Below are positions 35,444-44,031 of a stretch of 64,000 nucleotides of DNA, piece after piece (within the stretch, counting starts at the first letter, position 1; the number at the start of each line of letters is the position of its first letter). This stretch comes from Paenibacillus lautus NBRC 15380. GTDB lineage: Bacteria > Bacillota > Bacilli > Paenibacillales > Paenibacillaceae. The notes below the pieces were generated by a model. That model was given only the letters and a program-made list of their open reading frames with translations. It was not told the origin of the DNA and searched no databases. The stretch is from the NCBI RefSeq assembly GCF_004000945.1, contig NZ_BIMF01000021.1, positions 49,705-113,704 of the forward strand, read 5' to 3'. The position numbers and the translations under genes are program-made.

Positions 35444-36703
35444 ATGAAGAAACAAAGCGTGATCGTTAAAGGATGGGCCTCATTTGTTTTATGTGCAATT
35501 TTGATGTCAGGCTGCGTGACGGAAAAGGAAGCCGCCCCAACCGCCGGAGCGGATAACGGCAGCCCGCCGGTAGAAACCGCAGGCGATTCGATTAAGGTCG
35601 GTATTCTTCACTCCCTCAGCGGAACGATGGCCATCAGCGAGGTATCGGTCAAGGATGCGGAGATGCTTGCCATCGAAGAAATCAATGCGGAAGGCGGCGT
35701 GCTCGGCAAGCAGATCGAACCCGTGATTGAGGACGGTGCCTCGGATTGGCCGACTTTCGCGGAGAAGGCGGGCAAACTGCTGCAGCAGGATAAGGTTGCC
35801 GCCGTATTCGGAGGGTGGACCTCCGCCAGCCGGAAAGCCATGCTCCCTGTTTTCGAACAGAATAACGGCCTTTTATTTTATCCGGTCCAATATGAGGGGT
35901 TGGAATCCTCCCCTAACATTTTCTATACGGGCGCAACAACCAATCAGCAGATCGTGCCTTCGGTGTCTTGGCTGCTGGAGAACCGCGGCAAAAAAATGTT
36001 CCTCCTCGGCTCCGATTATGTGTTTCCGAGAACGGCCAACAAGATCATCAAGGCCCAGCTGACGGCCGAGGGCGGCGAGCTGGCTGGCGAGGAATACACG
36101 CCGCTGGGCCATACCGATTTCAGCACGATTATAGCCAAGATCAAAGAGGCGAAGCCCGATATCGTCTATAACACGCTGAACGGCGACAGCAATGTGGCCT
36201 TCTTCAAGCAGCTGAAGGATGCGGGCATTACTTCCAAAGATATGACCACGCTGTCCGTCAGCGTTGCGGAGGAGGAAATCCGCGGCATCGGCGCCGATAT
36301 ACTGGAGGGTCATCTGGCAGCCTGGAACTATTACCAGTCTACCGACACGCCGGAGAACAAGGCTTTTGTTGACAAATACAAAGCAAAATACGGCGCTGAC
36401 CGCGTGACGGCCGACCCGATCGAAGCGGGATATACCGCGGTGTACTTATGGAAGGCCGCGGTGGAGAAGGCAGGAACAACAGAGGTGGCCAAGGTGAAGG
36501 AAGCGGCAAAAGGCATTGAGTTCGCCGCTCCGGAAGGAAAAGTAACCATTGATGGCGAGAATCAGCATATTCATAAAACGGTTCGCATCGGCGAGGTGCA
36601 GTCTGATGGACAATTTAAGGAGCTCTGGAACTCGGGAGAACCCGTTAAACCGGACCCCTATCTGAAAACTTATGATTGGGCGAAGGGATTAAGCGGAGAA
36701 TAA
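35444..36703 (+). CDS. urtA: Urea ABC transporter, substrate-binding lipoprotein
   Basis: UrtA captures urea outside the cell. It has 419 residues: a signal peptide ending in LMSGC with Cys24 as lipid-anchored residue, then a family 5 (Leu/Ile/Val type) binding fold. The UrtA-specific pattern is clear: IKVGILHSLSGTMAISE, VFGGWTSASRKAMLPVFE and LLFYPVQYEGLESSPN. GGGAG precedes the ATG by about 8 bases. It is the first gene of urtABCDE, behind a strong promoter with GlnR/TnrA boxes, so nitrogen limitation should raise its expression. Urease genes are not in the window. Confidence 0.95.
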   Translation: MKKQSVIVKGWASFVLCAILMSGCVTEKEAAPTAGADNGSPPVETAGDSIKVGILHSLSGTMAISEVSVKDAEMLAIEEINAEGGVLGKQIEPVIEDGASDWPTFAEKAGKLLQQDKVAAVFGGWTSASRKAMLPVFEQNNGLLFYPVQYEGLESSPNIFYTGATTNQQIVPSVSWLLENRGKKMFLLGSDYVFPRTANKIIKAQLTAEGGELAGEEYTPLGHTDFSTIIAKIKEAKPDIVYNTLNGDSNVAFFKQLKDAGITSKDMTTLSVSVAEEEIRGIGADILEGHLAAWNYYQSTDTPENKAFVDKYKAKYGADRVTADPIEAGYTAVYLWKAAVEKAGTTEVAKVKEAAKGIEFAAPEGKVTIDGENQHIHKTVRIGEVQSDGQFKELWNSGEPVKPDPYLKTYDWAKGLSGE

Positions 36704-36762
36704 AGTTTCATCTCATGCATGGAAGGCCCTCGGGCTATTTCGTGAAAGGAGGTTCACCCTGG

Positions 36763-37668
36763 ATGGAAATGACGATCCTGCAAGTGTTTAACGGACTCAG
36801 CGTCAGCTCGGTATTATTATTGATTGCTCTTGGCTTGGCGGTGACGTTCGGTTTGATGAATGTCATTAATATGGCCCATGGCGAGCTGATCATGATCGGT
36901 GCTTACTCCACGTACGTCACCCAAGGCTTGTTCACCGCGTATATGCCGAAATCCTGGTTTGACACCTATTTCATCGCAGCTTTGCTTGTATCTTTCTTGG
37001 TTGCAGCCGTCGTCGGGCGGCTGCTTGAAATGGTTCTCATACGCCATCTGTACGGCAGGCCGCTGGACAGTTTGCTCGCCACTTGGGGCGTCGGGATGAT
37101 GCTGCAGCAAATCGCAAGGTTCATCTTCGGCGCACCCAACGTGGCCGTAACCAGTCCCTCTTGGCTGAACGGCGGGCTTTCGATCACCCCAAGCATCGTC
37201 CTTCCTTACAAGCGGCTGTTCATTATCCTATTGGTGGCCGCCGTGCTGACGGCCATGTATTGCTATATTTACAGAACGGTTCAAGGCCGAAGAATGCGAG
37301 CGGTCATGCAGAACCGCAGCATGGCCGGGTGTCTTGGCATTTCAACCCGGCGCGTGGACGGACTCACGTTTGCGATCGGCTCGGGCATTGCCGGTATTGC
37401 CGGCTGCGCGTTGACGCTGCTCGGCCCGATCGGTCCTTCGATCGGCACCTACTATATCGTCGATGCTTTCATGGTGGTGGTGCTTGGCGGCGTTGGAAAG
37501 TTGATCGGCACGGTTGCCGGGGCGCTGGGCATCGGCGTGTTCAACACGCTGTTTGAGACCTACACTTCGGCATCTATCGGCAAAGTGCTGGTATTCGCCT
37601 GCATCGTGGCTTTCCTGCAGTGGAAGCCACGCGGGCTTGTTGCGCTACGAACACGCAGCCTGGATTAG
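36763..37668 (+). CDS. urtB: Urea ABC transporter permease UrtB
   Basis: This inner-membrane permease of the LivH type has 301 residues and about eight hydrophobic helices. GLMNVINMAHGELIMIGAY near the N-terminus and the cytoplasmic loop RRMRAVMQNRSMAGCLGI are typical of UrtB. I chose ATG 36763, 9 bases after AAAGGAGGT at 36745-36753; the frame is open upstream into urtA, but no start there has a binding site. It follows urtA after 59 bases. Confidence 0.93.
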   Translation: MEMTILQVFNGLSVSSVLLLIALGLAVTFGLMNVINMAHGELIMIGAYSTYVTQGLFTAYMPKSWFDTYFIAALLVSFLVAAVVGRLLEMVLIRHLYGRPLDSLLATWGVGMMLQQIARFIFGAPNVAVTSPSWLNGGLSITPSIVLPYKRLFIILLVAAVLTAMYCYIYRTVQGRRMRAVMQNRSMAGCLGISTRRVDGLTFAIGSGIAGIAGCALTLLGPIGPSIGTYYIVDAFMVVVLGGVGKLIGTVAGALGIGVFNTLFETYTSASIGKVLVFACIVAFLQWKPRGLVALRTRSLD

Positions 37669-37683
37669 AGAGGAGGGGATGAT

Positions 37684-38772
37684 ATGGTGCTGAAATGGTT
37701 GACAGGAACCCCCGGTAGCCGATCGAAACGGATTTTGTGGAGCGTTGTGCTGCTCCTGATGTGTATGGCGCCTTTGTTCACGACCCCTTTTCGCCTCGGA
37801 TTGTTGACCAAATTTCTGGCTTTGGCGATCCTGGCGGTCGGGCTGGATCTGATCTGGGGCTATGGCGGCATTCTAAGCCTGGGGCACGGCGTGTTCTTTG
37901 GATTAGGCGCTTATGCCATGGCCATGTATATGAAGCTGGACGCCAGCGGCTCGTCCCTGCCTGATTTTATGGGATGGAGCGGGGTAACGTCTCTCCCCTG
38001 GTTCTGGGAGCCTTTCCGATCGTTCCCCGCGGCCTTGATACTCGGGATGCTGCTTCCGGCCTTGCTCGCGTTGATACTCGGATTTTTTACGTTCCGCAAC
38101 CGGATTGTTGGCGTGTATTTTACGATCCTGACGCAGGCCCTGGTCATGATCGTGGTTACGCTGTTTGTAGGCAAGCAGGAGTGGACGGGAGGCACGAACG
38201 GGCTTACGGGTTACAACTCTATTTTGGGTTTTAATCTGAACGCGCCGTCAACGAAAATCGGATTGTATTTTATGACGCTGGCCGCTCTGGTAGGAGCCTA
38301 TATTCTGTGCAGAAGAATTGTGAACAGCAGGGTGGGCCAGGTGCTGGAAGCGTCCAGGGATGGAGAGAACCGGGTGCGGTTTCTGGGATTTGACCCTTCC
38401 CGTTACAAGACCTTTGCCTTTGCCGTAACGGGCGGTTTGGCCGGCATTGCAGGCATGCTGTTTGTCCTTCAGGTCGGCATTATTTCACCGTCAATGATGG
38501 GCATCGTCCCGTCCATTGAAATGGTGCTTTGGGTTGCTCTCGGCGGCAGGGGAACGCTGATCGGCGCAATTATTGGCGCCGTGCTGCTGAACGCGGCCAA
38601 GACCGGGATCAGCGAGGCTTATCCGGAAGGATGGCTGCTCGTATTGGGCGCTTTGTTTGTCATCGTTGTTGTGTTGATGCCAAAAGGCTTGATCGGATTG
38701 TGGAGCAAGGTGGTTTCGTCATTATCCAAAAGAGGAGGGACTGTCCATGCAGCCGTACGCAAAGAGAGTTGA
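37684..38772 (+). CDS. urtC: Urea ABC transporter permease UrtC
   Basis: This is the second permease of the urea importer, LivM type, with 362 residues and about nine hydrophobic helices. LGLDLIWGYGGILSLGHGVFFGLGAYAMAMYMK-like sequence near residues 40-80 and GQVLEASRDGENRVRFLGFD in the cytoplasmic loop are diagnostic. GAGGAGGGGATGAT precedes the ATG. Its last 26 bases overlap urtD, which indicates translational coupling. Confidence 0.93.
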   Translation: MVLKWLTGTPGSRSKRILWSVVLLLMCMAPLFTTPFRLGLLTKFLALAILAVGLDLIWGYGGILSLGHGVFFGLGAYAMAMYMKLDASGSSLPDFMGWSGVTSLPWFWEPFRSFPAALILGMLLPALLALILGFFTFRNRIVGVYFTILTQALVMIVVTLFVGKQEWTGGTNGLTGYNSILGFNLNAPSTKIGLYFMTLAALVGAYILCRRIVNSRVGQVLEASRDGENRVRFLGFDPSRYKTFAFAVTGGLAGIAGMLFVLQVGIISPSMMGIVPSIEMVLWVALGGRGTLIGAIIGAVLLNAAKTGISEAYPEGWLLVLGALFVIVVVLMPKGLIGLWSKVVSSLSKRGGTVHAAVRKES

Positions 38773-39586
38773 TATGCCGCTCACCGTCCATGGAGAAGTT
38801 AGAGACATCGGTATTTCCCCTATCGTGCTGTCCGCGGAGAACATGACGGTCACGTTTGGCGGGTTTGTGGCGGTAAACGGCATGAATCTGGTGCTGCGCC
38901 AGCATGAGCTGCATTTTCTGATCGGCCCGAACGGCGCGGGAAAAACCACGATGCTGGACGTGATCTGCGGGAAGACAAAGCCTGCTGCAGGAAGGGTGCT
39001 GCTTGGGGACGGCCTGGAGATCACGAGAAAGCGGGAGTATGAAATCGCGCGTCTCGGCGTGGGCCGAAAATTTCAAGCGCCGTCGATATTTCCTAATTTG
39101 AGCGTCAAAGAAAACCTGGAACTGACGGTTGATCCCGATCGAAGCGTGTTCCGGGCGCTGAAGGCCAGGAGAAATCGGTGCACCACGTTCGAGATGAAGA
39201 AGGTTCTGGAGTTGATCGGGCTGCCCGATCGGCTTCACGTTCGGGCAGGCTCTCTGTCGCATGGGGAGAAGCAATGGCTGGAGATCGGCATGCTGCTTCT
39301 TCAGAAGCCGCGGCTTCTGCTTCTCGATGAGCCGGTAGCCGGGATGACGGATGAGGAGACGATGAAGACCGGTGAACTCCTCCAGCGTATCGCCAAGGAA
39401 TGCTCGGTAGTTGTGGTCGAGCACGACATGGAGTTTGTGCGCTCTTTTGCCGCCAAGGTTACCGTGATGCATGAAGGGAAACTGCTGAAGGAAGGCTCCA
39501 TGCAGGAGATTCAGCGCGATCCGCTGGTAGCCGAGGTTTATCTGGGAAGAAGGAGGGAGGCAAATGCTCAAGCTGCAGGGCATTGA
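38747..39586 (+). CDS. urtD: Urea ABC transporter ATPase UrtD
   Basis: This cytosolic ATPase has 279 residues. Walker A is GPNGAGKTTM, the signature motif is SLSHGEKQWLEIGM (SHGEKQ instead of SGGQ, typical of UrtD), Walker B is LLLLDEPVAGM, and the switch His is in VVEHDMEFV. GGAGGG lies 7 bases before the ATG, within the end of urtC. Its own end overlaps urtE by 23 bases. Confidence 0.94.
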   Translation: MQPYAKRVDMPLTVHGEVRDIGISPIVLSAENMTVTFGGFVAVNGMNLVLRQHELHFLIGPNGAGKTTMLDVICGKTKPAAGRVLLGDGLEITRKREYEIARLGVGRKFQAPSIFPNLSVKENLELTVDPDRSVFRALKARRNRCTTFEMKKVLELIGLPDRLHVRAGSLSHGEKQWLEIGMLLLQKPRLLLLDEPVAGMTDEETMKTGELLQRIAKECSVVVVEHDMEFVRSFAAKVTVMHEGKLLKEGSMQEIQRDPLVAEVYLGRRREANAQAAGH

Positions 39587-40259
39587 ATCGGGCTACGGGG
39601 AGAGTCCCGTCCTGCGCGGCGTATCCATGGTTGTCGACCCGGCGAAGGTCGTGTGTCTGGTAGGGCGCAATGGCGTCGGGAAAACCACACTCATGCGGAC
39701 CTTAACCGGACAGCTGAAAATCCGGCAGGGCCGTATGACTCTTGGCCAGCAGGAGGTTACCGGCTGGGATTCCGTAAAAAGGGCGAGAGGCGGCATCGGG
39801 TATGTCCCGCAAGGGCGCGAGATTTTTCCTCAGCTTACAGTGAAGGAGAATCTGCTGCTCGGACTTGAGCCATGCGTGCCGAGGAGGAAGGCATTTCCGG
39901 AGGATGTGTTAGCCCTGTTTCCAGTGCTGCCGCAAATGTACCACCGTCAGGGCGGCGATTTAAGCGGCGGACAGCAGCAGCAGCTCGCCTTCGCGAGGGC
40001 GCTTGCTTCCCGGCCCAAGGTGCTGCTGCTCGACGAGCCGACCGAAGGAATCCAGCCTTCCATCGTAGAGGAAATTCAAGACGTCATCCGGGGCATCAAA
40101 GCCAAAGGGGAAACGTCGGTCATTCTGGTGGAGCAGAGCATCGAGTTCGTCCGGAGCGTGGCCGACTATATCTATGTTATGGATAAAGGCACGATTGTCG
40201 CCGAAGGGGTCCAAGATGCCATCGATATGGAGCAATTCGAGCATTATTTGACGGTATGA
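39564..40259 (+). CDS. urtE: Urea ABC transporter ATPase UrtE
   Basis: This is the second ATPase of the importer (LivF type), with 231 residues. Walker A is GRNGVGKTTL, the signature is LSGGQQQQLAFARAL, Walker B is LLLDEPTEGIQPSIV, and the Gln/Glu and switch region are in VILVEQSIEFV. GGAGGG lies 6 bases before the ATG, inside urtD. It ends the operon, and a terminator follows after about 70 bases. Confidence 0.94.
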   Translation: MLKLQGIESGYGESPVLRGVSMVVDPAKVVCLVGRNGVGKTTLMRTLTGQLKIRQGRMTLGQQEVTGWDSVKRARGGIGYVPQGREIFPQLTVKENLLLGLEPCVPRRKAFPEDVLALFPVLPQMYHRQGGDLSGGQQQQLAFARALASRPKVLLLDEPTEGIQPSIVEEIQDVIRGIKAKGETSVILVEQSIEFVRSVADYIYVMDKGTIVAEGVQDAIDMEQFEHYLTV

Positions 40260-40324
40260 AGTTTATTTATACGGGCAAATATCGTGTATTAGAGAACGAA
40301 GCAACATATGAAGCGCTGATGATA

Positions 40325-40385
40325 GAGGGTTGTCTCTGAATGGGTTCGTTTTTTCACCTGCAGAGACAGCTCTTTTTTTTATTTT
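40325..40385 (+). terminator. Terminator of the urtABCDE operon
   Basis: TGTCTCTG pairs with CAGAGACA, with AGAG/CTCT extension at the base across small bulges, followed by eight T residues. Confidence 0.85.
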
Positions 40386-40430
40386 GATCTTGCTATTTTG
40401 GAGGCGCGGGGTTAGAATGTGAGTGATTCA

Positions 40431-40488
40431 ACTTGTACGTACATGTATTTATAAATCGCTTGTTTTATTATATAGGTATGTACAAGTT
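40431..40488. promoter_or_regulatory. Pair of AraR operators before araA
   Basis: ACTTGTACGTACATGT at 40431-40446 and GGTATGTACAAGTT at 40475-40488 match the AraR palindrome TTGTACGTACAA in full or in part. Their centres are 41 bases apart, close to the 42-base spacing at the B. subtilis araABD promoter, where AraR binds cooperatively. Confidence 0.85.
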
Positions 40489-40523
40489 AGTGAACAAGCA
40501 TTCATACAGGAGGCGTTATTATT

Positions 40524-42011
40524 ATGAATTTGAAACCGCATTCTTTTTGGTTCGTTACCGGAAGCCAGCACTTGTATGGCCCCGAAACGCTGGAGCAGGT
40601 CGCTGAGCATTCCCGCATCGTGGCAACGGAGTTTGATAAAGATCCTGTATTTTCGTATCCCATTGTGTTCAAGCCAATCGTAACCACACCCGATGAAATA
40701 TACAACCTGATTCTTGAGGCCAACAACGATGAGTCCTGCGCAGGCATTATGACCTGGATGCACACCTTCTCCCCAGCCAAAATGTGGATCGCGGGCCTAT
40801 CCCAATTGCAGAAGCCGCTTCTTCATTTCCATACCCAATTCAACCGGGATATCCCTTGGGAAACGATTGATATGGACTTTATGAACTTGAACCAGTCCGC
40901 GCACGGTGACCGCGAGTATGGTCATATCGGCGCCCGTCTCGGTATTGCCCGCAAGGTCGTCGTGGGCCATTGGGAAGACGGGGAGGTTCGCGACAGCATA
41001 GCAGGCTGGATGCGGACTGCCGCGGCCTATGCCGAAAGCCGCAGGCTGAAGGTGGCTCGCTTCGGTGATAATATGCGCCAGGTGGCGGTAACCGAAGGGG
41101 ATAAAGTGGAGGCGCAAATCAAGCTTGGCTGGTCCGTCAACGGTTATGGCATCGGCGATCTTGTGCAGTCCATGAATGAAGTCGGCGATGAGGAGGTAAA
41201 AGCGCTCCTGAACGAATATGCCGAGTTATATTCGATAACCAAGGAAGGGCTTAGCGACGGTTCTGTGCGCGATTCGATTGCGTATCAAGCCCGGATCGAG
41301 ATTGCGCTGCGTCGTTTTCTGGAGGAAGGCGGCTTCGGCGCATTCACGACGACGTTCGAGGATCTGCATGGAATGAAGCAGCTTCCGGGACTCGCCGTAC
41401 AGCGTCTGATGGAGTCCGGCTACGGTTTCGGCGGGGAAGGGGACTGGAAAACCGCTGCCCTGACACGCGTATTGAAGGTGCTTGCGGGGAATAAAAGTAC
41501 TTCTTTCATGGAGGACTACACCTATCATTTCGAGCCGGGGAATCATATGATTCTTGGATCGCACATGCTGGAGGTATGTCCGACCATCGCACTGGATAAA
41601 CCGACGCTAGAGGTACATCCGCTCGGCATTGGAGGCAAGGGGGATCCGGCACGACTCGTGTTTAACGGCCAGGACGGCCCGGCCGTCAATGCTTCCCTGG
41701 TTGATCTGGGCCACCGCTTCAGACTGCTGGTGAATGTGGTGGATGGCGTCAAGGTCGAGCAGCCGATGCCGAAGCTGCCGGTAGCCCGCGTGCTGTGGAA
41801 ACCGCAGCCATCGCTCCGCGAATCTGCGGAAGCGTGGATTTTGGCCGGCGGAGCGCACCACACCGTTCTCTCTTATGCCATGACGGCTGAGCATTTGAGC
41901 GATTGGGCGGAGATGGTTGGCATTGAAGCGGTCGTTATCGATAAGGATACAACGATACCGCGCTTCAAGAACGAGCTCCGCTGGAGCGAAGCCGCGTACC
42001 GTCTGCGGTAA
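40524..42011 (+). CDS. araA: L-arabinose isomerase
   Basis: AraA converts L-arabinose to L-ribulose. It has 495 residues, the usual length, and follows the AraA pattern throughout: FVTGSQHLYGPE at the N-terminus, CAGIMTWMHTFSPAKMWI, and the metal-binding Glu and His residues in the central and C-terminal parts, for example HLVLGSHMLEVCP-like GSHMLEVCPTIA and AGGAHHTVLSY. AGGAGG lies 10 bases before the ATG. A candidate cre overlaps the first codons. It is the first gene of the arabinose cluster and is followed by araR. Confidence 0.97.
   Translation: MNLKPHSFWFVTGSQHLYGPETLEQVAEHSRIVATEFDKDPVFSYPIVFKPIVTTPDEIYNLILEANNDESCAGIMTWMHTFSPAKMWIAGLSQLQKPLLHFHTQFNRDIPWETIDMDFMNLNQSAHGDREYGHIGARLGIARKVVVGHWEDGEVRDSIAGWMRTAAAYAESRRLKVARFGDNMRQVAVTEGDKVEAQIKLGWSVNGYGIGDLVQSMNEVGDEEVKALLNEYAELYSITKEGLSDGSVRDSIAYQARIEIALRRFLEEGGFGAFTTTFEDLHGMKQLPGLAVQRLMESGYGFGGEGDWKTAALTRVLKVLAGNKSTSFMEDYTYHFEPGNHMILGSHMLEVCPTIALDKPTLEVHPLGIGGKGDPARLVFNGQDGPAVNASLVDLGHRFRLLVNVVDGVKVEQPMPKLPVARVLWKPQPSLRESAEAWILAGGAHHTVLSYAMTAEHLSDWAEMVGIEAVVIDKDTTIPRFKNELRWSEAAYRLR
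40531..40546 (+). promoter_or_regulatory. Candidate cre at the start of araA
   Basis: TTGAAACCGCATTCTT matches the relaxed CcpA consensus WTGNAANCGNWNNCWW at every fixed position. It lies within codons 3-8 of araA, where bound CcpA could act as a roadblock. Confidence 0.45.
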
Positions 42012-42112
42012 CTGGTTCTGTCGGCATTCCCCTGGCCTGTGTTACAATAGCGAGATAACTTAGGATTGCAAGGGATCCTAACATAATGAGTGCGTGAGGC
42101 TAGAGGTGAATG

Positions 42113-43201
42113 ATGAATAATAGACGGATACCCAAATATATTGTATTAAAAAACGAACTGCTCTCCTGGTTTGAATCCGGCCGGCTTCAAGCGGGCAAAC
42201 AGATTCCTTCGGAGCATGAAATCGCCGACCAGTTCGGCGTAAGCCGCCAGACGGTCCGCCAAACCTTCGGCGAACTGGAGAAGGAAGGCTGGCTGGAACG
42301 GATTCAGGGCAAAGGGACGTTCGCTAGAAATCCCGAGCGGCGGGAGAGCGAGCAGGTTAAGACGATCGGCATCATGACAACGTACATCTCGGATTATATC
42401 TTCCCGCATATCGTTCGGGGAGCGGAGGCGGAGCTGCGCAGCAAGGGATACCGCCTGCTGCTCTCCAGTACCGATAACAACAAGGAGAAGGAGATGGAGA
42501 GTCTTCAGCTCATGACCAGCCAGCCGCTCAGCGGGCTGATTATCGAGCCGACCAAGAGTGCGGAGGGCAACCCGAATCTGACGTACTTCCTGTCCCTGCA
42601 GGAGAAGGGAATTCCGTTTTTGATGATTAATGAGAAGTATCGGGAGCTGGAATGTCCTTGTCTGAAGCTTGACGATGAGCTTGGCGGCTACAAGGCCACA
42701 CGTCATTTGATCGAGAGCGGGCACATGGCGATAGCCGGATTTTTCAAACGGGACGATCTTCAGGGCGTGAACCGGCTGAAAGGCTTCCTGCGTGCGCATC
42801 GCGAGGCGGGAATTCCCGTTTCGCCGGAGCGGGTGGTTACGTATACCACGGAACAGAAGGGAAGTTTTCCGTATGATCAGGCCGTCCAATTGCTGAAGCA
42901 GCCGGATGAGCAGCGACCGACGGGGTTTGTATGTTATAACGACGAGCTGGCTGTGTTTTTGGCGGAGGCTGCCGGGCAATGCGGGCTGCAAATTCCGCAG
43001 GATGTGTCCATGGTCGGCTTTGATGATTCGACGCTAGCCGTAGCTTCAGGCGTGAAGCTGACAACGATGACCCACCCGAAGACAGAGATGGGAATCATGG
43101 CGGCCAGACAATTGATCAGCATGATTGAACATCATATCGTTATAGAGGATACGGTGTTTCAACCGGAGCTGGTGGAGAGAGAATCGGTGAAGAAACGGTA
43201 G
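42113..43201 (+). CDS. araR: Arabinose repressor AraR (GntR/LacI chimera)
   Basis: AraR represses arabinose genes and releases DNA when arabinose binds. It has about 362 residues: a GntR-type winged helix at the N-terminus (about 1-70, IPSEHEIADQFGVSRQTVRQ) fused to a LacI/GalR-type sugar-binding domain. The stretch IGIMTTYISDYIFPHIVRG and VEPTKSA match B. subtilis AraR closely. ATG 42110 and ATG 42113 are adjacent; AGAGGTGA suits the second. Unlike B. subtilis, where araR is divergent from araE elsewhere, here it sits between araA and araD. Confidence 0.95.
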   Translation: MNNRRIPKYIVLKNELLSWFESGRLQAGKQIPSEHEIADQFGVSRQTVRQTFGELEKEGWLERIQGKGTFARNPERRESEQVKTIGIMTTYISDYIFPHIVRGAEAELRSKGYRLLLSSTDNNKEKEMESLQLMTSQPLSGLIIEPTKSAEGNPNLTYFLSLQEKGIPFLMINEKYRELECPCLKLDDELGGYKATRHLIESGHMAIAGFFKRDDLQGVNRLKGFLRAHREAGIPVSPERVVTYTTEQKGSFPYDQAVQLLKQPDEQRPTGFVCYNDELAVFLAEAAGQCGLQIPQDVSMVGFDDSTLAVASGVKLTTMTHPKTEMGIMAARQLISMIEHHIVIEDTVFQPELVERESVKKR

Positions 43202-43246
43202 AGAATAAGGGAGCTGAAGGTCCGAAAGATCGGACCCTTGCTTGCC

Positions 43247-43263
43247 AACTTGTACGTACAACT
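43247..43263. promoter_or_regulatory. AraR operator before araD
   Basis: AACTTGTACGTACAACT contains the perfect palindrome TTGTACGTACAA. It lies about 35 bases before the araD start, implying a second AraR-controlled promoter for araD-araB-araM. Confidence 0.85.
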
Positions 43264-43296
43264 ATATTTTTCAAATATAGAGAGGAGCGGTTGTTC

Positions 43297-43986
43297 ATGT
43301 TGGAGGATTTAAAGGAGCAGGTGCTGGAGGCGAATCTGGACCTTCCGAAGCACGGACTCGTTACCTTTACATGGGGAAATGTAAGCGGCATCGACCGTGA
43401 ACGGGGACTGTTTGTCATTAAGCCAAGCGGCGTGCCTTACGAGGATTTAAAAGCGGACGACATGGTCGTGCTGGATTTGAACGGAAATATTGTTGAAGGG
43501 GATTTGCGACCATCCTCCGATACCCCGACTCATCTGGTGCTGTATCAGAACTTTAAAGAGATCGGCGGGATTGTGCATACCCACTCTCCATGGGGAACGA
43601 GCTGGGCTCAAGCCGGACGCGCGCTTCCTGCCTACGGAACGACGCACGCCGACTATTTTTACGGAGAGATTCCGATTACGCGGCCCATGACTCGCGATGA
43701 AATCGAGGGAGCCTACGAGCTGGAGACGGGCAACGTCATTGTCGAGCGATTTGCTGACCTGGATCCGAACATGGTGCCCGGGGTGCTTGTCCATTCGCAT
43801 GCGCCATTCGTATGGGGCAAGGATGCGCATAACGCGGTTCATAATGCGGTCGTATTGGAGGAGTGCGCCAAGATTGCAGCCCGGATGCAGCAGATTAATC
43901 CGGAAACCGAACCGATGGACCAGGCGCTGCTGGATCGCCATTTTTTGCGGAAGCATGGAGTTAATGCCTATTACGGTCAAAAGTAA
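43297..43986 (+). CDS. araD: L-ribulose-5-phosphate 4-epimerase
   Basis: AraD converts L-ribulose 5-phosphate to D-xylulose 5-phosphate. It has 229 residues in the class II aldolase fold. TWGNVSGIDRE and KPSGVPYEDL bind phosphate. The zinc site is formed by Glu/His in VHTHSPWGTSWAQAGR and VHSHAPFVWGK. GAGGAG lies 9 bases before ATG 43297; an in-frame TTG six bases upstream is unlikely. A perfect AraR operator lies upstream, and araB follows after about 45 bases. Confidence 0.97.
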   Translation: MLEDLKEQVLEANLDLPKHGLVTFTWGNVSGIDRERGLFVIKPSGVPYEDLKADDMVVLDLNGNIVEGDLRPSSDTPTHLVLYQNFKEIGGIVHTHSPWGTSWAQAGRALPAYGTTHADYFYGEIPITRPMTRDEIEGAYELETGNVIVERFADLDPNMVPGVLVHSHAPFVWGKDAHNAVHNAVVLEECAKIAARMQQINPETEPMDQALLDRHFLRKHGVNAYYGQK

Positions 43987-44031
43987 CGCTTGTATTCATC
44001 ATTCATGATTTCATCTGTAGGAGGAAATGAG

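Noticed and set aside
38660..39583. Minus-strand open frame of 307 codons over urtD
   Set aside because: UrtD has all ATPase motifs on the plus strand; the antisense frame has none.
42146..42991. Minus-strand open frame of 281 codons inside araR
   Set aside because: AraR is clear on the plus strand; this is a shadow frame.
43219..43238. Terminator between araR and araD
   Set aside because: GGTCCGA/TCGGACC forms a good stem, but only CTTGC follows, with no T run, so full termination is not supported.
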